In this document: positions 24,130-34,012 of the stretch, piece by piece | Layout: each line of letters begins with the position of its first letter | Position numbering within the stretch: position 1 is the first letter of the stretch | DNA from: Nageia nagi | Lineage: Eukaryota > Pinophyta | NCBI GenBank assembly: GCA_050084985.1 | Contig: JBITNC010000001.1 | Coordinates: 68,138,001-68,202,000 of the forward strand | DNA: 64,000 nt | Direction of reading: 5' to 3' | Program-made: the position numbers and the translations under genes | Notes under the pieces: generated by a model | What the model saw: only the letters and a program-made list of their open reading frames with translations | What the model was told of the DNA's origin: nothing | The model's database searches: none

Positions 24130-24548
24130 ATTGTATAACGAGTTTCTCACGCAGAGCAAACTCACCACGGAGGTATAGAATGTACAACAAGTTTGTCACG
24201 CAGAGCGAACTTACCACGGAGGTATATTAAATTATATGCTCAAAAATTGTACAACGAGTTTCTCACGCAGAGCAAACTCACCACGGAGGTATAGAGCATA
24301 AAAATTGTACAACGAGTTTCTCACGCAGAGCAAACTCACCACGGAGGTATAGAATGTACAACAAGTTCGTCACGTAGAGCGAACTTACCACGGAGGTATA
24401 TTAATTATATGCTCAAAATTTGTACAACAAGTTTGTCACGCAGAGCAAACTTACCACTGAGGTATAAAATAATCAACACTCTATAACAATAATTGTACAA
24501 TAAGTTTGTCACGCAGAGCAAACTTACCACGGAGGTCTAGAATGTACA
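24130..24548. repeat. Hairpin-forming minisatellite in the 3' part of the copia element, seven units
   Basis: Seven units begin at about 24133, 24181, 24248, 24307, 24355, 24421 and 24494, each with a 45-bp core plus variable spacers. The core has the form arm, 'tcacgcagag' loop, complementary arm, then 'accacggaggta'. Units 1, 3 and 4 have arms GAGTTT/AAACTC; units 2, 5, 6 and 7 have AAGTT(T/C)G/C(A/G)AACTT. The older relative has one unit only (48840-48895). Located between RNase H and the polypurine tract. Confidence 0.93.
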
Positions 24549-24595
24549 ATTAAAAAAGGCCTCTTAGAGGTGAAGTTGTCATCACTAACAAAAGT

Positions 24596-26431
24596 TTAAA
24601 CTTCACTCCCCCTTGAGGGAAACTTCACCAACCCTAGAGAATCCCTAAGCTTGCAGAACTGAGCTTCAGGAAGGGGCTTGGTGAACAAATCAGCGGAGTT
24701 GTCAGTAGATGGACAATACTGCAAGTGTATGATGTCATCTAGAACCTTCTCCCTGATAAAATGAGCTTGGATTTCTACATGTTTGGTTTGCTGATGGAAC
24801 ACAGGATTCTTAGCCAAAGAGATAGCCGATTGATTATCTGACGAAATAAGAGATGGGCCATTTTGCTGATACCCAATTTCGTTCAGAAGATGTCTTAGCC
24901 AAATAGCTTCTTGGGCGGCAACAGACATGGCTCGATATTCAGCTTCGGTGGTAGAAAGAGTCACAGTAGGTTGCTTCTTGGAAGCCCAAGAGATAGCACC
25001 TGAACCAATGCTAAACACATATGCAGAGGTTGACTTTCTGTCATCTCGATCTCCCCCATAATCAGAATCTGAGAACCCTGAGAGAACAATCGAGGGCACT
25101 TTGGAATACTTAAGAGCAAGATCCTTTGTCCCTGCGACATACCTCAAGATTTGCTTAACAGCATTGAGGTGTTCAACATATGGTTTTTGCATGAATTGTG
25201 CCATGAGATTCACTGCAAAGGCAATATCAGGACGAGAGATAGTCAGATACAGAAGACTACCAATCAATTGTCTATAAGCTGTAGCATCAGCCAACTGAGA
25301 ATCTGAGCTCAGTGAGACAACGATTCCAGGAGAAACAGGTATTGCAGCATATTTGCACTCTTCCATTCCAAACTTTTGCAAGATGTCTGATATATACTTA
25401 GATTGACTAAGATAAGTACAATCTTTGTGTTGGTATACTTGCATCCCAAGATAGTAATGCAATAGACCTAGATCAGTCATTTCAAATGTTGCCTTGAGTT
25501 TGGAGATGCACTCTTGGATGATTTCAATATTATTGCCTGTTATGAGAAGATCATCCACATAAAGGAGAATGATGACCACGTCTTTTCCTTGATTGAGTAC
25601 ATATAGATCTGAATCTGAGAAGCACTTGGAAAAACCAATATCTGCAAAGAATCCTGAAATTTTCTTGTACCATGCTCTAGGTGCTTGTTTAAGTCCATAC
25701 AAAGACTTCTTTAGTTTGCACACAAGAGTCTCTTTTCCTTCTGGAATAAATCCTTCTGGTTGATTCATGTAGATTTCAACATCCAAGTCACCATTGAGAA
25801 ATGCACTTTTGACATCAAGTTGAAAAGCTTTCCATCCTTGAGCTGCAGAAAGAGCAAGAATTATTCTGACAGTAGGCATCTTGGCTACAGGAGCAAAGGT
25901 TTCCTCATAATCAATACCATATTTCTGAGCGAATCCTTTGGCTACTAACCTTGCCTTGTATTTTTCAATGTTGCCATCAGAATTGTACTTGACCTTGTAT
26001 ATCCATTTATTGCCAATCACATTTTTCTCATTGGGATAAGGAACCAAATCCCAAGTTTCATTTTTCATGAGAGCCTCATACTCAACTTTCATAGCTTCCA
26101 TCCAACACTCTTGCTTGGAAGCTTCTTTGAAGGTTGATGGCTCATGCATATTATCAATTTTGGCAAATAAGGATTTATTCAAGGTCATACTTCTTGTAAT
26201 TCTCTGTGCCGGAGAATTTTGCTCTTGTGGTGACTTCTCTACATGCTCATCCAACCAGTTAGGTGCAGGCGAAGAATCATCTGAATCAGATATTTCAGCA
26301 TGAGAGGTCGTATCCTCAGAAAGTTCATTGAACTTAACATCCCTAGAAACAAAGACTATTTTCTGGGATGAAGAGTAGAGTCTGTAACCTCTATGCTGAT
26401 TATCATACCCCCCAAAGATGCATTTTTCTGA
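24596..26431 (-). pseudogene. copia pol, part 2: reverse transcriptase and RNase H
   Basis: Same frame as part 1, beyond the TGA; first internal ATG at 26254. RT shows WMEAMKVEYEAL, GNKWIYKVKYN, KARLVAKGFAQ, FQLDVKSAFLNGDL, SLYGLKQAPRAWY and the active site LLYVDDLLITG. RNase H shows SDSDYGGD, LSTTEAEYRA, SSDNQSAIS and a C-terminal STDNSADLFTKPLPEAQF. All known catalytic residues are present and there is no further stop until the natural end at 24596. Had the upstream TGA not arisen this would be an intact pol. The two older relatives have the same region with many stops. Confidence 0.93.
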
Positions 26432-27890
26432 TCATTTATCGAGCTTCTTTCTTTTCTCTGAGGTAATGAAGGCAAATGCATCACAACCGAAGATTCTGAA
26501 GTGTGAGAGGTTAGGTTTCTTTCCTATCCATGCTTCATATGGAGTTTTACCTTCAACTGCCTTAGTAGGACACCTATTTAGGGTGTGAATAGCAGTGTGT
26601 ACAGCTTCGCCCCATAAGAAACTAGGAAGGTTACCCAACATGCATCTTGCCATTTCCATAATGGTGCGATTCTTCCTTTCAGCAACTCCATTTTGCTGAG
26701 GGGTGTAAGGGATTGTGAATTGTCGCTTAATCCCGTGTTTAACACAAAAGTTGTTAAACTCATTGCTATTATATTCACCCCCATTGTCTGATTTTAGCAT
26801 TTTGATCTTAAAATCAGTTTGATTTTCAACAAGTGCCTTGAAGTCTTGAAACCTGTCAAAAGTTTGATCCTTGTGCTCAAGTAGATAACCAAATGTCATC
26901 CTACTGAAGTCATCAATGAAGGTCAGAACATAAGAAGCTCCACCTAGTGACTTAGTCTGAAAAGGACCCATCAAATCTGAATGCACAAGCTGAAGAGGAA
27001 AAGTAGCCCGAGTTACCTTATCTTTTTCAAACTTTTGCCTATGCATCTTTCCTAGAATGCACCTTTCACAAAGACCAACTGTGGGTGAAATATTAGGTAA
27101 ACCTTCCACAAGTTCTTGAGTTTTCATAGCTTGAATACTCTTGTGGTTAAGGTGTCCTAATCGTTGATGCCAAAGATTACCTTTTGAACAAACATTTGTA
27201 GCAAGACAAATCTTTGAAGGTACTTGATCCACAATATAAAGGTCATTCTTTACTGATCCTTTCATCAAAGTGGCAAGTCCTTTCTTAACACACCAAGAGT
27301 GTGAGGTAAACTCAAATGAGCATCCTTTCCTTGTAATTTGAATCACGGAGATGAGATTCATCCTTAGTTTAGGCACATAAAAGACATTGTCAAGAGTCTT
27401 TCCATGAATCTTCACACTCCCTATTCCGTGAACATCAAGGACTGTATTATCACCTATCACAACTGCATCCTTTTTGTACTTATGAAAGTTTTCAAACTTA
27501 TCTTTTTCATAACACATGTGATTAGTGCATCCTGTATCAACAATCCAGTCATTTGAAATAGTTTGAGTCATTGAGTAGTAGGCAACAGAAGCAGCATGCT
27601 TGTTCTTCTTTTTATTATTGAAATTTCTCATATTTGCATTTCCCTTTCCTTTTTGAGCAAATTTCTTTTTGCGACAATCATACTCTTTGTGCCCAAAGAT
27701 GCCACAGAAGTTACAATTCCCATCAAACTTTTCTTGAGGTGTTGGATTGCTTGATCCTGCTTTATCATTCCTGTGCATGTAGTTGCCATGATTGTTGTTA
27801 TTGTTGCCCTTTTTGTCGTACTTCCTGAAGGTAGATGAGGACTTGTTGTCTTTGAATTTGTAATGTTTGAACTTTTTCTTGAAAGGAGTT
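26432..27890 (-). pseudogene. copia pol, part 1: zinc knuckle, protease, integrase; ends at a premature TGA
   Basis: Open from the frameshift to the stop at 26432. In order: zinc knuckle CNFCGIFGHKEYDC (CX2CX4HX4C); protease site WIVDTGCTNHMC; the HHCC integrase N-terminus (HQRLGHLNHKSIQ, then CERCILGK); the integrase core with all three ligands (HSDLMGPF, SDNGGEYN, NGVAERKN); and the C-terminal FRIFGCDAFAF block. The reading frame then meets TGA directly after KRKKLDK, where the relative at 46.9 kb reads KRAKQCIFVGYD. The same frame is open again immediately after the stop and continues to 24596, so this is one point mutation, most simply CGA or AGA to TGA. Confidence 0.92.
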
Positions 27891-28521
27891 TGGTTGCTCC
27901 TAGAGCAATGCTATGGTCCTTTGGAGAAAGGTTCAACATTTTCTTGTTCAAAGTTTCCTCATGCTTTAGAAGAAGTCTTGAAAGGTTATCTAGTGAGATG
28001 ACATCTTCTTCATCATTGAGCCTTGTTTCCATAACTGTGACAAAGTTGCTGAACTTTGAAGTAAGGCTTTGTAGAATGATGAAGACCATGAACTCATCAT
28101 TGATCCAGTTGCATCCACAACCAACCAGTTGTGTTCTGAGGTCAATGATTTTGTTTAAGTAGATGGAGGCACTTTCATCTTCACTTTGTCGATACTGCAA
28201 CAACTTTTGTAGAATGGTAAACCTCCTTGAAAATTTGGACCCAAGGTAGATTTTCTTTAACCTATCCCAAGCTTCCTTTGCTGAAGTTGATGAAGAAATC
28301 ATGAGAAGGACATCATCTGAAACTGCACGGTATATCATAGAAGTTGCTAACTCATTTTTTGAGTTGTATACTTCAAGAGCCTTCTCATCGGTAGGAGCAA
28401 CTGCATCTTCACTAACTGTCTGCCATAGCTTTCTTGCTTGTAACTCGGCTTTCATACGTGGTTCCCATATTCCAAAGTTGGAACCATCGAGTATGTGCTT
28501 GGGAACGAAGGTTTCAACCAT
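27628..28521 (-). pseudogene. copia gag (capsid), runs into a -1 frameshift
   Basis: Start placed at the ATG at 28521 (MVETFVPKHILDGSNFGIWE) because the older relatives begin at the same residue (MGEFFLPKNILNGSNFGMWE); the open frame upstream is not conserved. Residues 1-205 are the capsid domain of plant copia elements: WEPRMKAELQARKLW, AKEAWDRLKKIYLGS, LNKIIDLRTQL, FVVTVMETRL-like, ending LLKHEETLNKK. At about 27887-27893, just after IALGAT, one A is missing relative to the relative at 45.4 kb. The original frame then runs 88 codons through meaningless sequence to 27628, while the zinc knuckle is in the other frame. Capsid alone could still be made. Confidence 0.85.
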
Positions 28522-28659
28522 TGCTACAAAAAACAATAAATATGCAATAAGAATGTAAACTTTTACAATTTTTCCATCTATACATATAAAACAACTAATA
28601 AGCAAACATGTCCCACATGTGTAAACTCATTAACCACGATCCATAGAAGGATAAAGTTG

Positions 28660-29090
28660 GGGTTGTTTTCTTGTATAGAATTAGGCCTTCACCTGGATGC
28701 CCGCAAGGTGGAGCCCAGGTACTACCAGTCCTCAACCAGTTCACCTTGGTCAGTGATATACTCTCACAAGGAGAAGTACTTACTATTTTTCAAGGATCCG
28801 ACGTATCTTGGACCGGCCATTTTAATTATCTTGATTAAGGGTTTCAGTTTTCCTCCTAGGTTATCAGGATAATCCCTGAATGGACTTGCGGACATGTGGT
28901 ATCACTACACACATGCCTGTCCACCTAATAGAGTTATGTCCAATCCAACAGAGGTCTTAGGGGCAATTAAGACGGACTTACCACCACTTGGTTCTTCGGA
29001 CTAAAAGGGCTCCAGTCTGCCCTGTCCTCACCTCATGGCTCCCCAAACAAGTCATGTTGTGGAAAATACGTGCGGATGTATTCATTTTAG
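28660..29090 (-). other. Conserved non-coding block of the copia leader
   Basis: About 430 bases upstream of gag that align without large gaps to 44180-44630 and 61655-62115 in the two older relatives, although most of the rest of the leader does not align. It includes the phrase 'gtgtgtagtgataccacat', 'gattat.(c/t)tgataacct' and a hairpin ACCTGG...CCAGGT (28691-28720). No frame is open in all three. Such a block near the gag start is a candidate RNA packaging, dimerisation or translation signal; this is inference. Confidence 0.75.
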
Positions 29091-29319
29091 GGGTTACTTT
29101 TCACATTTTTGCGTATTGCAAGTATAAGCAAATGTGCAAAAAATATAAAGTAAGATGAAAAATACTCCATCCACACGAACTTGAAACCTTAAAAAGGCCA
29201 AAAAAATTGAGTCCAATGGGTTTTGTTCTAACCCCTAAAGGACTTTTACATTGTTCATATTTTTCTCACTTTATTCAAGCACTTAATGAATTAAACAAGG
29301 AACTAAGTCCTACTTAGTA

Positions 29320-29620
29320 TATCATGACTTAAAAATTTAAGTAAGCATCCATCATGCATTAAAAATTTAAGTCCTAAGCATACTTAGTATTTAATTCATA
29401 ACATGCATTGTATCATGACTTAAAAATTTAAGTAAGCATGCATCATGCATTAAAAATTTTAAGTCCTAAGCATACTTATGCATTCTTAACATTTAAGCAT
29501 ACTTATAACATGCATTCTATCATGACTTAAAATTTAAGTAAGCATGCATCATGCATTAGAAATTTAAGTCCTAAGCATGTTTTAGTCTTCAAACAAGATA
29601 CATGCATCATAAAGTCTAGC
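29320..29620. repeat. Three direct repeats of about 95-105 bp in the copia leader
   Basis: Units about 29322-29410, 29411-29517 and 29518-29620. Each starts 'tatcatgacttaaaa.ttt', continues 'aagtaagcatgcatcatgca', then 'aatttaagtcctaagcat'. The related leaders at 43.86-44.0 and 61.2-61.44 kb have the same word stock (gcatgc, ttttaagt) in degenerate form. Confidence 0.85.
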
Positions 29621-30129
29621 ATGCAAGATCTAGATAAAATTTAAGTAAAAAATTATACCACCCCCCTTTTTACTTAAAGGTTTATCCCTAAAAAACAAAC
29701 GTGTATGCTAAGACTTGTCTTATAAGTGATGCATTTTAAGTAAAAAAATGCCCGTATTTACTTAAAAAAATAGCATACTTTAGACTAAATTACTATGCAT
29801 GTGCACCTTGATTTAATTAAGCATTTAATTTGGAGGAGAAAATAAGAAATTATTTGAAGTACTCCTAAGTGCATTTAAGGGGAGCAATTGACTTGTAAAA
29901 AATGAAATGCCTAAGAAGTATGTGTACAAGTTGGAATAGGAGATCCATACCCCAATTTTTAAATGCTTTGGAATGCTTGGTCTACCTTATGAACTAAAAA
30001 AAATGCCTAAGTCAAGAAGCATTAAATGCTGAGTAGGTGTAAAATATGAACCCCCCTTGTTCTTCCACCAAAAAAGACGTTGCTTGTGGGAAGTGCAAAT
30101 ATGGAGGTGGTCAAAAAACAAAACTAAGG

Positions 30130-30790
30130 CATTTAAGGTGACTTGGAAGGAGTGGGCAGCCATCAACCTTGACCAGGGAAGGAGGAAGAGAAGGCTGGCG
30201 CAGGAGGCTGACCAGAGAGGAGGAGCTTTAAGAGGAGAGGGAGGAAGAGAGTGCAGAACTCCACGGTGTGACCATGAGCAGGGAGACCAGGAGGGAGCAG
30301 GTGGGGGAGGAGGCGAGCAGGTCAGCATGCATCCATTCAACGTATCCGTTTTGGTGTAGCTCCTGCGATTATGGCAGCTTGGCGCACGCGAGGGAGACCA
30401 GGTCGCGGCTGGCGAGGGAGGAGGCCATCGTGCGTGATGGGGATGCACGCGAGCAGGCCGTAGAGAGGGAGCCAGAGCGGGAGCAGTCCGCGAGAGGAGG
30501 CCACAGGAGGAGTGTGGTGCGGCGGAGGTGGCGCGCGGTGGCCACGCGGTGGCGGCGCCGGACGGGAGGAGCTGCGGCGGCGAGCGCGCGCGGAGGACCG
30601 CATGCGGGACGTGGGCGGGAGAGCAGCGGTGGATGGGAGGCAGCCGCACGCGCAGGGGCGGAGGTGGTGGAGGAGCTGCGGCGTGCAGGGGGTGCGAGTG
30701 GCGCGGAGGAGGTGGCCGCCAGAGGCCGCGCCGTGGGAGGTGGACACGCGCGCGCGCGGGAGAATGCCCCTGCAGGGTTTAAAAAATTTG
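30130..30790. other. GC-rich, CpG-rich low-complexity segment in the copia leader
   Basis: Abrupt compositional island within an AT-rich element. 30480-30780 is largely GGC/GCG/GAG triplets on the + strand, so C-rich in element sense, and CpG is not depleted. Long frames are open on both strands (30649-29987 on the -, 220 codons; 30268-30822 on the +, 184 codons) because of composition; their translations are Arg/Gly/Pro/Ala low complexity with no recognised motif. The relatives have C-rich but CpG-poorer segments at the same place (42.9-43.5 and 60.2-60.77 kb). Confidence 0.8.
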
Positions 30791-31480
30791 ACCCCCCCCG
30801 ATTAATATTGATTTTGATTTAATTTTTATAATTTGGACCCCCCAAATGTTTTTAAAATTTAATTTGACCCCTCCAATTTTTATTGTAAAACAAAACGTGA
30901 ATGCAATTTAATAAATATATTTGTATTAATTGCCCCCATATATATTTTTTAATTTAGCATTTAAACAAATTTGTTTTAAAAAAAATATATATATATATAG
31001 CTTTTGACTATAGGTTTAAAATAATGCAAGATATATATTATGATGCTACTAATATATGATTGTGCCCTTTAAAAAATTTGTCCTCCTTTCTATTTCAAAA
31101 AAAAAATTGCACCTTCCTCCTTTTTTTTTTTGATATTGTTCACAAAAGACTTTGCAAACAATCTTTTCAACAAGATGTTAGCATAATATATTTTTGCTCA
31201 AAAGAAAAAAAATTTTCTTTGTACATTAAAAATAGATTACTAACATAAAAATTTGTTAGTAAGAAGAGAATAGCAAAAATATATTATGGTATTGCTAAGA
31301 CATTGAGCTAGCATAATCATACAAAAGATTAGTATCATAATGAACTTTGTTAAAGAAGGATAGAAGGTTATACCTTTGCAAACCTTTTACCTCACAATGA
31401 AGAATGAAGATCTCCAAAGTTGAGAAGGATGAAGCACTTCCAAGATGTAGCTTCCACACCAAAAGAGCTTCCTCAACAAG

Positions 31481-31492
31481 GCTCTGATACCA
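31481..31492 (-). promoter_or_regulatory. Primer binding site (initiator tRNA-Met) of the young copia element
   Basis: Element-sense TGGTATCAGAGC, complementary to the 3' end of plant initiator tRNA-Met, the usual first-strand primer of plant copia elements. The same 12-mer is at 42244-42255, and with one change at 59510-59521, in the two relatives. Confidence 0.95.
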
Positions 31493-31760
31493 ATTGAAGG
31501 ATTTGAACTATAACTAAACAAATCCTCTAGGACCTTAGACTAGGAAACTCAAGTTAACACATCTATAATTCTAAGAACATCATTCACACAATATGACACC
31601 AATATAATGTGGTTCCTCCCTCCTTGGGAGTACATCCACAACTAGTTCTCTTATTCTCAAATCTATGTCTCTCTTACAACTATTCTCTAGCTCTCTTCTA
31701 CACAACCAAGTAGAGTAATCTTACTCAAAACTTAGATATATTTACATGAGGAGAGGCCCT

Positions 31761-31769
31761 CTATTTATA
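31761..31769 (-). promoter_or_regulatory. TATA box in the 5' LTR of the young copia element
   Basis: TATAAATAG in element sense, 223 bases upstream of the LTR end (31992 side is U3). The same box is present in the relatives at 41965-41973 and 59229-59237. Confidence 0.75.
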
Positions 31770-31901
31770 GGTTGAGAGCACCTCCCTAACCTTCCTTTAA
31801 CCCAAGGGTAAGGTTAGGGTTACATTAAATGTACCACCAAACTTCAACCTACCAACTAACTCCTTTGGTAAAGTCAAAGTCTACATATTAAAGAATTCTA
31901 T

Positions 31902-31938
31902 TAATCACTTAAGGTATCTACATACCTTTAAGTGATTA
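31902..31938. repeat. Conserved LTR hairpin (inverted repeat)
   Basis: TAATCACTTAAGGTAT, a four-base loop, then ATACCTTTAAGTGATTA: a 15-16 bp stem with one bulge, in the U3 part of the LTR. The same hairpin is at 23554-23590. The older family members have it with changed but still paired bases (41804-41838, and about 59070-59105). Confidence 0.75.
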
Positions 31939-32599
31939 ATTGAATTTACAAGGAGTCTAGATATTCACAATATTTCATTACAAATTCTAACACAACCCCT
32001 CCCCATGTTGCTATAATTGATCAACCTCATTTACAAGAATCTATAGTCCTTAATCACATGGTTAATCCCAATCCTCAAGAGGTCATTCTATCATATGTGC
32101 CACCCAAATTTCCCCAACCTAGGGTGCATATTGATGTCATGTCTCAAGCTCCTTCTTCTCAAGTTGTCATTCTTACATATGCTAACCCCCAAATCCTAAT
32201 CCTATGCAAGCATATGTTATTTCAAAACCTAAGGAGCTTACCTTTGTGTAATAATATTTTCAAACCTTTAAAAATGTTTAAGATCCATCTCTTGGACAAG
32301 CATAATTCCCTTCACAAGGTTTACGCAATTCAATGGCACAAGGGTTCGTCAGTCAACCTATTGCTACACAAGTGAATGTTGCTCCAATTCAAATAGTTTA
32401 TCAGCCTCAAGGGAAAAAATAGGTAGCTAGTGCACATCAAGCTTCAATATATCAAGTTATTGAATCCATCCCTCCATCTACTCCTTATGATGACATTCTT
32501 AAGAAATTACAAGAGATGGAACAAAAGTTGAATAATCAAGGTAGATCTAAGGTGTCTTATGGATCCATTTGTAATGAAATGATTCATATATTTATTCCC

Positions 32600-33720
32600 A
32601 TCAAGAATTTTCCTTAAAATTTTGAGGTCCCCAAGATGGATAAATTTAAAGGAAAAGAAGATCCTAGAGAAAATCTAATATAATTTAAGTATTCATGTTA
32701 CATCATAGCCAATGATGATGCTCTCATGTTAAGGACTTTCCCCATGACTTTGGTGGTACAAGCAATGGATTGGTATAACAAAAACTTACCGTAACATATT
32801 ATTTTCTCCTTTGAATAGTTGGCAAATTAGTTTTTAGATCACTTTGGGATAAACATAAGAAAGAAAGATTTCATCATGGATTTAGGTAAACTATCCCTAT
32901 TTGATGATGAATCCACATTAGATTATGTTTGTCATTGGAGGATAGTTGTAACTGGTATATCTTATAGTTTTCCACAAGAAGAGTTGGTCAAATTATTCTC
33001 TAGGAGCTGTAACAAACATATATCTTCTCTCCTACAAATTCAAAGAAACCCTACCTTTGAAGATGCCTTGGCCCAAGTCAAGATCATTAAAGAGGTCAAA
33101 ATTCAAGGTGGTGAACTAAAATTAAGGAAGAAGGATAATAATAACAATACTTAAGGGAATCATGGTAATCATGGTAATCCTAATCCAACTCATTCTCAAC
33201 CATAAGCAAATCAAATTACTTATGTTGTCAATCAAATGTAACCTATGCTATAGTTAGCATCTCCTAGATAAAGAAATAATCAACCAAGGAATCAATATCA
33301 GCAACCAAATCAAGGATAATACAATAAGGGTAATTAGGGGTAGTATAATTAGGGAAACTAATCAAATCAAGGAAATCAAGCAAATCGATATCATAACCAA
33401 GCAAGACATCTTAGACCACCTAGATAATAAGAAAAATTAGACACCATTAGCAGAACCTATGGAAGATGTGCTCAAGAAGATTTTAGATGCCAAATTAGTC
33501 ATACTTCTCAAGGTATGATCATTGGATCCTAATGGTCCAAGACCACAATGGTATAGGGATGATGAGTTTTGTATCTTTCATCATCAATAAGGTCATGCAA
33601 CTAATAAATGCCAAACCTTAAGAGCTATAATCCAAAAGTTGATTGGAAATGGTCATATATCTATAGGAACACCTCAAGCTCAACCCAATAAAGGTTTGGG
33701 AATATATTAGAATGCTTTAC
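32600..33720 (+). pseudogene. gypsy gag capsid and nucleocapsid region
   Basis: 32636-33154 reads MDKFKGKEDPRENLI, then a capsid-type segment: WYNKNLP, then FLDHFGINIRKKDFIMDLGK, LDYVCHWRIVVTGIS and FPQEELVKLFSRSC. 33150-33440 is Asn/Gln-rich. Near 33565 there is CIFHHQ, then a stop, then GHATNKCQTLRAIIQKLI, matching the atypical C-x-x-H-x-x-x-GHxTxxC nucleocapsid motif of these elements. Stops: CAA to TAA and similar. Non-functional. Confidence 0.7.
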
Positions 33721-34012
33721 CAAGACATAATCCTAATATGAACCAAGTAAGTACCATGCCCTCTACATCAAACAAAGTAATGTATGATGGTCCTCTACTA
33801 CTCAATTTGTTGGAATGATGGGTATTGAACCAGTTTATATTGCCACTCATACAGGAAGAGGAGGTGAGAGAGAACCTCCTCTAAGATATACGAGAGCACA
33901 AAAACCTAGATAACCAATCCACATTCATGTATCATTGTAACCTTCTTGACTAGTCATTATAATCTAAAATCATTTGGAGTAGCAGTTACGGTTAACTCCT
34001 ACTAAGTTATCC

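Larger units (their letters stand above)
28606..31480 (-). other. 2.9-kb untranslated leader of the young copia element
   Basis: Between the primer site and gag there is no conserved protein. In element order: an AT-rich part with homology to the relatives (31480-30800), a GC-rich segment (30790-30130), an AT-rich part with three direct repeats of about 95 bp (29320-29620) and a block conserved in all three family members (29090-28660). The only sizeable open frames are low-complexity ones over the GC-rich part. Length and modular build are unusual for a copia leader. Confidence 0.85.
23147..31992 (-). mobile_element. Young, full-length Ty1/copia retrotransposon nested in a gypsy element
   Basis: 8.85-kb element on the - strand. 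The two 498-bp LTRs (31495-31992 is the 5' LTR, 23147-23644 the 3' LTR) read as identical base for base, with TG...CA ends in element sense. A 5-bp target duplication CAACC lies at 23142-23146 and 31993-31997. A tRNA-iMet primer site lies at 31481-31492 and a polypurine tract at 23645-23654. Internal order is leader (2.9 kb), gag, zinc knuckle, protease, integrase, RT, RNase H, 3' minisatellite. Coding is broken by one -1 frameshift and one TGA. It lies within gag of the gypsy element that continues at 31998. Two older relatives lie at 41744 and 59009. Confidence 0.97.
31495..31992 (-). repeat. 5' LTR of the young copia element
   Basis: 498 bp, same sequence as the 3' LTR. Its TATA box (31761-31769) would drive transcription leftwards through the leader and gag-pol. 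The tRNA primer site abuts it with two bases between. Confidence 0.97.

Noticed and set aside
24130-24548. Regularly spaced repeats that could be taken for a CRISPR array
   Set aside because: Spacers are not unique (the same spacer words recur), the unit length varies, the context is a plant retrotransposon, and no cas genes exist.
27634-28558. Open frames on the + strand over gag
   Set aside because: Antisense shadows of the copia gag; composition and lack of motifs show they are not genes.
29987-30822. Long overlapping open frames on both strands over the GC-rich segment (220 and 184 codons)
   Set aside because: The translations are Arg/Gly/Pro/Ala/Ser low complexity without motifs, open in several frames at once because stops are rare in GC-rich DNA; the segment is part of a retrotransposon leader.
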